The notes beneath the pieces were generated by a model, which ran no database searches, had not been told where the DNA came from, and saw nothing but the letters and a program-made list of their open reading frames with translations. Positions 48,301 to 59,970 of a stretch of DNA of 64,000 bases are shown here, in pieces. Made by a program: the position numbers and the translations under genes. The stretch covers positions 434,001 to 498,000 of the forward strand of contig JAJNNX010000018.1 in the NCBI GenBank assembly GCA_023159155.1, in the 5' to 3' direction. How positions within the stretch are numbered: the first letter of the stretch is position 1; the number at the start of each line of letters is the position of its first letter. Source of the stretch: Ustulina deusta. Lineage: Eukaryota; Ascomycota; Sordariomycetes; Xylariales; Xylariaceae.

Positions 48301-51300
48301 TGCTTACCGCCAGGGGCGTGAGGCTACCCTCCAAACAAAACGTGCTGAGATATGATTACATACCTTTATTTACACAAGCATGCAGTGGCTGCCAAAACAC
48401 TCTGGTTCCGGCGTTCATCCGAGACAAACGCGTGAATTTACTTCTTGCCATGGATAAGTTAAGACTATATCCATCACTTTACATAACTCTATTGGCCTTA
48501 CCTCAGTTAGTGATGCAAAGTATTAGGTCGAGTTTGGAATCAAGAATTCCTACCCACCCTGACGCCACATAATCGGAACACTGGCTTGCAAAAGCAACTG
48601 TGATTGTGCCCGGTTTCAGACTCCTACAGAATTCTTTCAGTATGTCTCAGAAGTCGATACCTGAGGTTATGCTGCTTGTGGTGTATGTCTAACAAGGTTG
48701 CCCTAACGTCGTAGTAGCAAAAAATCACAATAGTCTGGTTGAGGTGCCAAAAGGCTGTTTTCGTATCCCTCTACGAACTATACCCTAACTTGGGGAGTTC
48801 AGCTCTTGTCTACACATTCACTAGGAGCATTTGGACCCAAATATTCGCGCCGAGCGATCCGAGTAGAAGGTTCGGCGAGAATTATCAAACTTCGCACATG
48901 AGCTTTATTCGGCTGCTGGGGGAGGGGGACAATTTGGATTGCTGCTAAAGGACAAATATTTTTATGTTAATCTATAGAACGTGTTTCCTTCATGCTGATC
49001 CTATACTGTGTGATTTATTCCGCTTCGCTTCATGAATAAATAAGGAGTTGAATTAGATCTATGGTAATTATTTGTCCCCTTGAGCTTTTCATCGCAATTC
49101 GTGGATGAAATTTGCAAATTTCACATAAAGTTATGGTCAGTGTCGCTCTTGTATTTGTAGAGGTTCTGGACAGGCTTTGAGTTGCACACGATGGTTCGGG
49201 TAACCGAACAGGGGAGGGTATCCGTGCCGAAAATTGATTACCTACTTCGACGCCGCGCATTGATTGAGTTGTGGCCAAGGCCCGGGCAACCGACCGACGT
49301 TCCAGGATATTGGTTCCCCATCCTAGTCTGGTAAGTCCATGGGGACATACCACCTCTCCTAGTGGCTGGCTAAAGGGAGATCACACAGCAAAAGTCCAAA
49401 TATGCGCCGAACGAGGCTCCAGCCAAGTCTAGTTTATTTTATGTAGTTGGGCCTAAGCGTCCAACGGGCGAGGCTCCCCGATGGATACGGCCCTGTATAG
49501 GGGCTTAATAGTCTTGCTGTTAAGAGTCAGACGGCTAACCCTTTTTTGCCCCAAAAGAGTCCAAACGTAGTCGCGTCTCGTCGATGGCTCTACAAAATCT
49601 GATATGTTATGGAATCATATCTACTGCTTGGGGACATAGTACCAAAGACGAGCTAATAGCAGACTAAACCGACAATTTGTCTTATCGTTGGGTTAGGTAG
49701 TTTAGATCTTGACCACGGCCCTCAAGTTCGTCGACTTTTGACCCCTGTCCGTTTCTAGAACGACCCATCAAATCAATACGATCTGTTACGCGTCTCCGGG
49801 GCCGAGGCAAGATTACCCCGCGATTCAACTTGAAAGTCGAGGACCCATACAGCACCCATGAAATAAAGCAATCCGTGGCGTTCGATTTCCTTCAGAGGGA
49901 AGTAAGGCTGTTGTTATGTGTGAGCGCGGATCACCCATAGCCGGGGCGAAATACAGCTGAGTCGATCTTATGTTCCTAACTGCAGCATCTATACGCATGA
50001 AGTCTTGTGACAGACGAATTTCATCACTATGAAAGGAGCAGACCGGTGTGATAATAACGCCACATACGGACGCGAGCGTTAGCACCATCAGCGATGTTAG
50101 ATTTGGGGTTTGATCGTCTAGTAGAAAATGCATTCACACTTCTTCGGTGGAGGAAGTTCCCAATTACCTATTGCATTTTGGAGCCTGTCGCGTGTTGGTG
50201 GAGTGACTCGTCAGCGGAATGGAGAGACACCCAGTAAGGCGTAACGTCATTCTGATCGGCGCCGGGGTTATTGGGTTCCAAGCAGAGATTCAGCAACGCA
50301 CAGACTTAGCCCGGCGTTGCATGACGTTGAACAGATCTCGTTCGTCCTATGCCATCCCGGATGGACGAGGCAGCGGCATCATGTAACATCGCATCTCTAG
50401 CGGACGCTGCAAATCATGCCAGCATTCAGTAACCATGGCCATGCTTAGCATATACGCTTATTGTGCTCTGGAGAGTAGATGGCTCGCCAATGTGGGCAGC
50501 CGCGGTTGTATGGCGCACGATGCAGGTCAAAGTAAATGAACCCTGACACCCGCCTGCAAGTCGAGATCCTTCGCAGGTACCGACATGGCGGATCCCATGG
50601 TGTCCTACGGGTTACCCATTGCATGCGGAGTTCGTCGTCATGATTTTCCGAATGGAAATGAAAGCGCTATCAATATTTCCTCTCAGGTCTAACAATGCTG
50701 TGTCGTGAGGATGCAATCAGAGCATGAGTAGGTACGAGCATGCTGGGTTTGGCCACTCCGCCAGGCTCTACATCGTGTACGGTCCAGATATTCAGGGGAA
50801 ACCGAGAGTTAGAGCCGCCAAGCATTCCCTTATTGACAAGCTAGTTTTGTTGCCCAACAGGGTCTGATGTGAAGGAGAACGGCCCGATCTAGTATCCAAA
50901 GCAGAGCAATACGAGAGGATGAAGCTTGCCAAACGCTCTTTCTACTATCCGGTTCAGCCTATTCTGGCTTATAGCTTTCCTGGCTTTTTTAGCCTTTCCT
51001 CGACAATCAGCTTGTCAGTCCCGGATTTTCAATGTGCTCGGCGGCAGTGCGATGGCAAAAGAAACCCCAGCCATACGAAGCCATCACATTGGTCCTCGCT
51101 GCAGCAAGGGTCTTTGGCTCTTTGGCCATGTATATGCTCTGGCGCTACCTGGAGCCGGGATCGACAGGCCGGGTGCAGGGGTTCGAGCTGCCATCGATCA
51201 AATCCTCCACACCTGCAGAGGCAGATGTAACGAGGTAGCCTAGGTGTAGAGTGCCGGACATAAAGAAACTCTGGAAAAATGAGAAAAGCCAAATGAGCGA

Positions 51301-53196
51301 AATGCTTCGCAAAAGCTGGAAGGGCTGGCCCTTTCTGTCATGACCTTGAAACCCTGACTGTATTTCTCCCCAAGTTCCGAGTGGCCGGGCAACCGTTCAG
51401 TGACTGCACCCATGTATGCTTGTCGTCTGAACTACTCACTCTTATGCAAGGCCCCGGGCGCATCGCGAGGATGTTCGGATGAGCATCAAGCGGCTCAGGA
51501 AGCACTAGCTTCCGGGCAGACATACAAAAACGTCATGGGAGCTTTAGGTCACTGGGCATGAATTCGGACATAATCCTAACCCTTCATGGCTTCCTGTGGT
51601 CTTGGTGATCTAATCGGGGAGCATGCGATGAACCTGCAAAGGCTACTGATCGGGCACATGTGTGCACCGACCATTGTGGAGAAGGAGATGATGGAACAGC
51701 TCTTAAGATCTCCGAAGAGTGTAGCCGCGTAACTTGTTACTGTTTAGCTCCTGAATGGAGGTGGTCAAGCTGTACCTGAACAAGAGCTCGTCATCGAAGC
51801 AGATAGCCGATACGGGCCCCATTCATAGTAGACCCTATCTGTCTCAAGTTTTTGATATTGAGGCAAAATGAGCTCGGGCTCAAGGTTTCATATTAGATAG
51901 TTTTTTTTTCTTTCGTTTTTTTGCCAGAATGCCACAGCCAAAGACTCATGTTCTGCTGGGTATTATTGAGGCTGGCAGCGCGAGTCCCCGGCCATTCTTA
52001 TCCGTTAGTGCTCTAATTTTTGGCATCACGGCGCTTTGGATATTATGCTTATTATAGAGATATTAAAGTGCATCAAGGGCAGGAGTTCTAGTTAATTCGC
52101 TACGGTCTTGGAAACAAGGCTTTAGGGCTTGGACTCGGTCCGTCTCCCTTCATTGTCAAATGGTATGTAAATATTTCTTTTCCTCTCGTCCTAAGTGTTA
52201 TAAAACGAAACCGATTACCGCGGTTTCTCTCCATACCTTGGTTAGCTATTCACTTCCTCATATTGTTGGGTCTAGTATCCCCGTTTACCAAGTGACCACT
52301 TCTGCAGGAGATCTTCTCATTGTTGGACTTGGATAAAGTGTCCCCTAATAATCTTCACTATTATTCGGATCCCTGAATCTATCATAGCGTTAGTGGTGGT
52401 TTCGAGATGCTATAGACCTCAACTATCGAAGCCTGTCAACAATTTAGTCAAGCGAGGTTCGGCTGGTAACGCCCCTGCGGGTGACAACGGCGAGTAGACC
52501 ATTAAGTCGAGGTTCCACCTAAGTTAGTCCCTCCTCGAGTCTGATATAGTGCTGGATCACTCAACTTTGACTCTCCGTCCATAGTTTCAGAGCCAGCATC
52601 CCCACTGGCATGAGAATCGAACCAGTGACTTACACTTGCTAGGCTTGCATAGGATTCTTCGATCCGTATCACCCGTGGTTCAGCACCTTGGCGATAGCTC
52701 TAGAACAAGAGGCTTTTAATGTGTGGAGAGCATAAATATCGGACGTTTAAAGGTGTCTGCCCAACGACCCTTGCATCTCTTTTATGAGACCTAGGACGGC
52801 GTTGCTGTTACAGCAAAGCTCTGCTCCCCGGGGCCTCAGCGTCGTCTACAAAGTCCATTGGTCCACTCTGACGCCTCTCCACCACATTTTGCTCCCTGTT
52901 TTAGAGCATTATAGAAGTCTTACGATCTTGGTCATTAGAGCTGGCGCTTGCCCAACGAGGACCGGAAGCCTCACGGACGACTTAGTTATCAACCGAAGAC
53001 GTTAGCGGCCGAACAACCGAGCACCGTTGCGCGCTCATCGACCGAGGCATTTGTCTATGCAAAATCTTTATATACCTAGTGTCGACATCAGGTTGTCAGC
53101 GTGGCAATTTCGTTGGGGTATTGCAGATCGAACTAACATTGCCGGTGGATTCTTCCGCATCTTATCTTGGAACCTAACCGTTGCACGCAACCTACA
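45315..53196. other. 7.9 kb gene-poor region
   Basis: The longest stretch without a convincing gene. Open frames are short and motif-free on both strands. At 50919-51240 (+) there are hydrophobic segments in two different frames, which could be a decayed membrane-protein gene. A 7-nt tandem repeat lies at 46174-46194. The final few hundred bp presumably hold the promoter of the Zn(II)2Cys6 factor. Confidence 0.45.
46174..46194. repeat. (ATGTTTT)3 tandem repeat
   Basis: Three perfect copies of a 7-nt unit in intergenic DNA. No function is apparent. Confidence 0.85.
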
Positions 53197-54531
53197 ATGT
53201 CTTTCCACTATTCACCATCGCCGCATAGTATTGCCACGATGGACATGTCACACTCAACCTACATGTCTAGTTATCCGTCATCGACAAACTCCATCATGGA
53301 GGTAAGACATCTCCAGCAACCACCAGTCCCTTCAGCACCATCGTTTTCAGCCCAGCTTCCAGCTCCTCTTCCTCCACTATCAGCATACCCACCCCCGGCC
53401 ACTCACAGCCCCCTCGCCAAACGACGAGAGTCTATGTCAAAAGCCTTCAAACTCAGAAGATCCCACTCGACCCCTAACGTGAGACCGCAGGGGATGAACG
53501 AACCCGACATGGAGTCCCTTGGTCTCTCTGGAGAGAAGAAGAGGAATAGGCTTGGCTACGCAAGAACGAATATGGCGTGCGGTATGTAGTGTCGGCGTAT
53601 GGGAAACGAAGAAGCGTTCAGACGATGCTAAATAACTTGCTAGGGAACTGTCGAAAACGGAAGATTAGGTGTCAACCCGTGAAAGATGATGGACGCTGCA
53701 GCCAGTGCATCAGACTGAAGAAAGACTGCCAGTTCTATGCCGTAGACCAGCAACCCCCACCCCCAGTGGTAAGGGCTGGATCGAAACCACTTCCCAAGAC
53801 GATGCTAGGGTCTGCAGCTTCGCCGCCCCCGATCGCGCCGAGCCATCCCGGAACCATGCAAACGCACCAGTCCTACCATAGCAGGGAAATGCCGGCGAAT
53901 CATGACATGAGACCGCCGGGAATGAGACCAGACCCCTACCTCGAGGACCCTAAGCGTAGGTTCTACCCACGCTTGCTGTTAGCCGTTACGCACAGCTAAA
54001 TATTTCTCAGTTGGGCCGGGAGCACTGGCTACTAGACCGTACAACTACGGTCAGAGTATTGACAATTGGGCATCGACAACCACGAGTCCTACAGCGAAAC
54101 ATGGGGACATCAACACGTCGTGGAGAAGCTATCCGCCTGAATCCCCGGTAGCCGGAGGCTACGCTGCCTACCCAGTATCGGCATCACAGGTATCCGCGAC
54201 GTGGGCAACGTCCCCTCTAGAAGCGACGGTAGGGCCAGAGGGGACATCTCGACCCGAAGGCGCATGGCCCCCGTACCAGCAACCAACAAGGTCGATGTCG
54301 TTCAGTGGGGAGCACTCTGTGCAGTATGCGACGACCCCGAGTCGAACATACGAGAGGAAAGTCTCGGTGGCCTCGGAAATCTACCACCCGACGAGCATCG
54401 AGACCGCCCCCTCGACCTCCTACCCGGCATGGCAACAGCCCTATCAGCCGTGGTACGCGGAAGGAGGACAAGCCGTCTCGTCCGCGGGGGAGAACACGGC
54501 TCAGATCGACGGGACGTATTACGGGAGATAA
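53197..54531 (+). CDS. Zn(II)2Cys6 transcription factor
   Basis: Three exons: 53197-53581, 53644-53955 and 54011-54531, giving 405 residues. The zinc cluster has Cys at 128, 131, 138, 147, 150 and 157 (CX2CX6CX8CX2CX6C), with the basic stretch RKRKIR that contacts DNA. The first intron splits the motif between Cys128 and Cys131. Unusually for this class the cluster is not at the N-terminus; about 125 residues rich in Ser, Pro and His come first, including KAFKLRRSHSTPNV. After the cluster come proline-rich and Gln/Tyr/Ser-rich segments, likely activation regions. No fungal-specific TF middle homology domain (PF04082) is seen, consistent with the short length. The target genes cannot be inferred. 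The start may lie further upstream if there are unseen exons. Confidence 0.88.
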
Positions 54532-55857
54532 TTCTCCTATCGGGACTTGCTGGCTTCGGACGGACGGCTTACGGTCTATTGAAACAGAAAGTGCATTCAG
54601 CACCGCTGTGCGAACCTCATATCGCGGCGCGCGCGTTCGAACCTGGCGAAGACCGAGACCAAGGAGAGGAACGCGGATGCTGATTCGACTACGAAGACCC
54701 GAAAAAAGCGAAGACAAAAAAACAAAAAAAAAAGACAAAAAAAAACAAGCAGGGCTTGGAAATTTAAATTTAAACAGTCGCCTGGGACACCAGTGATGAG
54801 CTAAAAACAAACAAATAATGGCTAGTCACGAATGCTTCGCAAGAAGTATTGAGTAACTGAAAGAGAGGGAGGTGTTCCCTATACATATACATCAGAAATT
54901 CGACGCACGGGGCCCGACCGCTCGGCCGTCATTAACAGGGTGCACTGCGACGTCTGGAAGACAGACAGACAGACACATCGACCTGATTAGTCCCACGGGA
55001 GTGTCTCTCCCCCCCGCGCGCCGTCCCGTCTCGTTTCGTCCCGTTCCGCTTGCCCAATTCCGTTGCCGTGCCGTGTGCTGCGGCTGATGCACAACGCAGG
55101 ACATAGGTCGCCAACTCCGCCCATCTCTACTATATAAATCCATTGGCCGTGGGTGTGGGTGGTGGCAGTGGTGGTCGGCATCATCGCTAGTGTGAGCTAA
55201 GCCCTCATTATCGAATCTATTTTCTCGCACGCTATTTTTATTTCATTCCTGGTCTGGCTAGTTATTGTGCGCGTTGATTTTCGGGGAGAAAAGCAGGGGT
55301 AGGGGGGATACAAAAGTTTTGCTGTTTCATGGTTTGTTCAAGTATTCTTCGATGCGGGAGGAACGCGACTTGGCAGTGTTTTGTCTACCTTTCATATAGC
55401 TACTAGTATTGTCAGTGCGTGTGCCTTATTAAATTGAACAAGTATATATACATTTCTTCTCCAATTCATTTATACTTATTCCTGGCGTATGCGTGGCGTG
55501 CCGAGCGACGCTGGTATTCGCTGGCAAAATGGCGATCTGATGGGTCTTCGTACGCTTTGTCCTATTGTATAGTACGACGACTGGTGCACTCCCGAGCAGC
55601 TCCCATTCGGCAGCCCTTTTCGAAGTTGTCCTCGAATTGATAACTCGTTTCAATGCCGCACCTGGCAAATGGTAGCTATCGTCTGTTGGTGTAGCTCTTG
55701 ATTTTCTCGAAATCCCTAGGCTGGGTAGTTATAGCCTGCCGGTACCCAAGCACCTTTAAAGACGCAGGGAAGACCAGAGGTCTCGCTGCTTGGTCTTTGA
55801 GAGAGTAGCCCCATACGACGTCAAATATCCATCACCTGAAATCTAGTAGCAAGGTTT
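54532..55857. other. Spacer TF / DUF202
   Basis: 1.3 kb between two convergent 3' ends. It includes an A-rich tract at 54717-54751, a CAGA repeat near 54960-54976 and GC-rich C/T stretches around 55010-55070. No gene is seen. Confidence 0.5.
54717..54751. repeat. A-rich tract
   Basis: Runs of A broken by single C or G residues, about 190 bp after the transcription factor stop codon. It probably lies in the 3' UTR or just beyond. Confidence 0.8.
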
Positions 55858-56191
55858 TTATATCGTTAGATTCCAGGTCAGGATGAACATGCCGATATAG
55901 GCGCCGAGGCTCAGTACGGTTAGGAGCAAGACGCTATTATTACAAGTGCGAAACTTGCTCATGACCTTCCCTTCGCTGTCTATAATGCTGAAGAACTGCC
56001 TGTTGCCTTCATACCGGCGGTACATAGCGCAAATCATTACAGTCGCACCATAGACGGCGAAAAGCGCACCGATGGCGTAGAATTCAGAAGTGAAAATCTT
56101 AAGAATAATGAGGGCAAAGCTAAACTGCGAGAGGGCCGTCCGCATATAAGCTCCCTCGAAAGTTCTCTGTGCCGCCCGGATCTCAACTAGC
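55858..56191 (-). CDS. DUF202 membrane protein (3' exon; 5' end unresolved)
   Basis: The visible exon on the minus strand gives 110 codons and a stop. It starts with LVEIRAAQRTFEGAYMRTAL, which is the fungal version of the DUF202 motif. A first membrane helix runs from QFSFALIILKIF, then EFYAIGALFAVYGATVMICAMYRR forms the second. After the polar loop EGNRQFFSIID comes the third (SVLLLTVLSLGAYIGMFIL), and the protein ends soon after. Three helices and about this length are normal for the family; function is unknown. An AG acceptor lies directly upstream, but the only near donor (GTAAGG, 24 nt away) makes too short an intron, so the first coding exon lies further up. The internal Met (55858-56145) could otherwise serve as start but would drop conserved residues. 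Confidence 0.7.
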
Positions 56192-59100
56192 CTATGGCAG
56201 AAGCGTAAGCCTTACTTCATTCTAGAACCGAGAAGACGCCGCCCTGGCTGGGTCCTAGATGTCCCATCCTCGCAAATATAAAAATACGACGAGTGCTAGA
56301 ACGCTTACTCTTGGGCCGTTAACACCACCGGCCGAGCACGATGTAATCGTAGGTGGAGGCGGTCTTCCGGATGTGGCTATGAGATACCGTATCAGTCAGC
56401 TGTCCAATGTAAGTGGACGCCGGTGTGGACAGCGTATGTGCGTGTCTCAGGGGCCAGGATTCTGCCACCACCCATGAGTCCTGCCGAGACAGGCACAGAG
56501 AGTGAAAAGTGCCTCCGAGTGTATATGCTCTCTCCCCCCCTCTCTTTTTCTATCGCCCGGATTTCCCTCAACTTCACAGTTTTGAGGGGTATTTTTCTTC
56601 AGTGAAAAAAAGAACAACAAACCTGAAACATTGTCTCTAATATACTAGAACTTCAGTTGGGCGATATGGTCTGCTGGCTGGGTTGGACTTGAATAAACTC
56701 GGATGACGTCTGGCGTAATTAGAGGAATGTTGGTGGATGCGAGGTCGTCGCAGACTGCGCGTGTGGGCGGTGTCTTGACATGAACCGATTGGTATACTAA
56801 CAAGTCCCTCGAGGGATGGTGATGGGTGGAGATTCCGTCGCCCCCAATGCTTACCATACTGTACCTAACCTACCTTTATATAGGTACTTGGGTTATTGTG
56901 TGTATGAAGGCTGAAAACTCCGGGGAAAAAAGGATTTGGGCTCTCTGGCCAATCATAAAACCCAAACCAAGGAATTCTTGGTTGAAATCTGACCTACATA
57001 CCTAGAGGTACCTCAAGTACCTAGGTAAATAGATAAGGTAGGCAGGTACCTATGCAGAGTCCGGAACATGAACCAGAATAAAAGCGGTTCGATTTGCTTT
57101 TTGGGGCTGCACTAGGCCATGTAGTACCTAGAGGTATGGGTATGTATTTTAAGTACTTACTTACCCGGGTACCTTGTTAACCAACTGTGCACTACGTAAG
57201 TATACTTCGGGGGACCTCAGCCCAGTAGGTAGCGCGCATGTGATAATTTAGCCAGTACATAGATGCCGCGTCGACAATTCCGACTCCAACAACTTTTTGA
57301 CATTCTAACGACACCTGGCACTTAATCCAACCACTGTTACCCACCTAGGTAGTCAAATGCCTATAATGTAGCCGAGGTATGTTTTATGCGTATATTCGGG
57401 TGTAAATGGAGGCTGCTCTAAGGCATCCTGCCTAACTAGTCGGTAACACCGCCCACGTGATCATATCAATGCACTACCTAGTATTGTACGGCTGCCGACT
57501 GTCCATATAAATAGAGAAACGAGACTCACTCAGAGTCAACATCCAGAGTTGGCATCTAAGAAAAGAACAGATAGCTCCTGGACCTACCTGGATCTTAGAG
57601 GGTTAAATTAAAGATCTAATAATATCCATCTCTGATGCAAGTCCGACATTTAGGTACATACAGTACTACCTACTAACTAGGCATAGGTATGTGGGTATTG
57701 CCATATTTAGCTATGTAATAGCATTGAGTCGATATACCTACAGATAGATAGGTACTACTTGTACACTACTACTTATCATTAGACTCCTGTAGCGGTTGAG
57801 ATCAACCACAATTATACACTAGGTACTTACCTGTAAGTAGCCTGTAAATGAGTTACCTACTTATGTAGCAAGACTGCATACTCTATCTAAGAAGGTACTG
57901 ACAAGATCCCTATGATGGGTGTACACTACCTAAGTACCAATTGACATTCTTACCTTCAATGTTGCTTGTCGTGAACCATCAAATGATCTAGCGAGTACCA
58001 ATCGCGCTGTCAGGGATCGAACCCAACTCACTCGATAGCTCACCAGTACCATCCCCTCCAGGTATAGCAACATTTATGTCTTGCTACACCATGGTTGATG
58101 GCCTATTTACGAGCCGCCGGCGGGACTGAACACGTAGCGCACGACACCGTTCACGGTTACGAGAACTATTCATAGGTCGTTCCAGATTTCTGATCAACAG
58201 GTGCACTGCACTAGATTAGAAGGACCTCTCACTCTGGTCCAAAGCCATGTACAGTGAGTGGTACATGAGCCAAATATGTTTCCTTTACCTCCACGTGTCT
58301 CCGCGGGGGAATCGACACTCGCGCTTCGGTGTCGCGCCGAATATCTGGTATACACTCCTGGATGGGCAATGGGTGAGAGACTAGGTGTGGACTAGGTACT
58401 GAATCCTATTCTATCTCGAGACTCGAGAGAAAGCCAAATCCTGTTCAGGCCCACAAATGGCCGGTGCTTGGCTACGATACAGTAACAAGGGGGGGGGTGC
58501 TCCTGAGACACTGCCGCGGTGGACACAGCTGACTTTTGGAGACGCTCGCGGGTTTTCAGCTCGTGCTACGGTGCCATAACAGGATGCCGGATTTGTCCAA
58601 TCGGACAGGAACCAGTTCTCACGCTCAAGACACCCGGGCCATCGCCAGTGTATATGCCAGATGCGCGACACGGCAAGGCGAGACATCCCGTACAGTTCCT
58701 AATCCATCTCAACTTCTCGTCCACCAGGTGCTTCAAACATGCGTACACTACTCGTGAGCCTGCCGGGGGACGTCCCCCGTTGCCCCGGATGATCAACCTG
58801 CTTGTTTGAGACGTCGGTGAAATCAACTTCGAGTGCCTACTGCCGCGAGAAGAGCCTGTCCCTGTGTAACGTCTGCGGTAGAGTCAGGCATTGTTGTCCC
58901 CGTGGGTCATCCATCAGCCTCCTGTACTATATGCTAGGTAGATGGCGCGATAGCACATGGATGGACGGAGACATGGCCAAGGCCTGTGCAGGAGGAAGGG
59001 CAGCTCTGGTCCACAGCTTACAGTTGCAGTGCATGCACAAGAGGTACCAGCGATGGTGATGTGATCCTAGGTGGGGACTCGGTTCTCCCGGGGCTGAGCG

Positions 59101-59970
59101 CGCAAGAAGAACGCCTACCCTAAGGACCCCGGCCGCTGTGTGGGCAATGCCCTACTGAGTACTGCGTACTTGTGTGTCATGACAGACTGGCTGGGCGATC
59201 GCAGCGATTGGCGATGCAACGGACCAATCGATGTCGGGTCTAGGGCGTGTTATCCCAAGGCCATCGTGGTGCGCGAACCAATGCCCCTAGATTGTCCATG
59301 ACCAAGACCATTGCCAAGTGATCTGTCCGCCTAGTGTCGCCTAGGCATGTCTTCTGTCTGCCTCTCGGAACACCTCGTCAAGCCTCCCCATCTCTGCCAC
59401 AATCTGTGCGTCTCTCCCACCCAGTATTCTGCTGCGAGACGAGAGCCTGGTCACACTTGCAAATTCCATTCCGAAGCATCTTGCACGGCCTCGTTGCCAT
59501 ACCATGCGGAGATCGATTTGGTTCCTTGCCATTTAGTGCAGAGATTGGCACATGTCTTTCCAGCTAGTATTTCCACATTCAGCCCGCGAACCGAACAAGT
59601 CACTCCACTCAGGCCATAAGCGCCACGGCCTCGATCCAAGTCGAACGCAGCCCCTCTCAGCTTCATACACTCATCAATCGGCAGCCGACTTTCGACGACG
59701 ACCGATTGAGGAGACTAACACCTGCGTTTCAAAATTTGCAAGCACATCACGACAACATTTCCGTCTTCTCGCGACACGAACCCCATTTCCTAGATTCATC
59801 TCCTACATCTACGCGCGACAGCTCCGTCGTGCGGTTTACCATCACCTGTGCCATTCCGAGCCTTGGACGGACTATGATCTTCCCTTGACAGCAACCAGAG
59901 GACCTGGGCGATCATAGTGCCATCCAACTCATATATCTGGCAATTGTTCACCCCACCAAGAGCCTCGGCC
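56192..59970. other. 3.8 kb spacer rich in TACCTAGGTA words
   Basis: No gene is supported. The part 56860-57960 is unusually dense in TAGGTA/TACCTA words (see the repeat entry). A short plus-strand stretch near 56334-56370 reads as a Gly-rich nucleotide-binding-like motif but does not extend. The part 59340-59970 should hold the promoter and leader of the C2H2 gene. A missing 5' exon of the DUF202 gene may lie here too. Confidence 0.45.
56860..57960. repeat. Cluster of palindromic TACCTAGGTA / GTACC words
   Basis: At least a dozen partial or full copies of TACCTAGGTA, TAGGTACCT and AGTACCTAGG words within about 1.1 kb, in both orientations. The same words occur singly across the window (for example near 8803, 17450, 23950, 30370, 34935 and 37820). 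They look like short dispersed palindromes rather than a single transposon. Confidence 0.7.

Noticed and set aside
52600..52680. GAATCGAACC word resembling a reversed tRNA T arm
   Set aside because: Stem pairing fails and no anticodon arm is found.
57990..58060. GGATCGAACCC word on the plus strand (reverse complement of a T loop)
   Set aside because: No matching acceptor or D arm in the expected positions.
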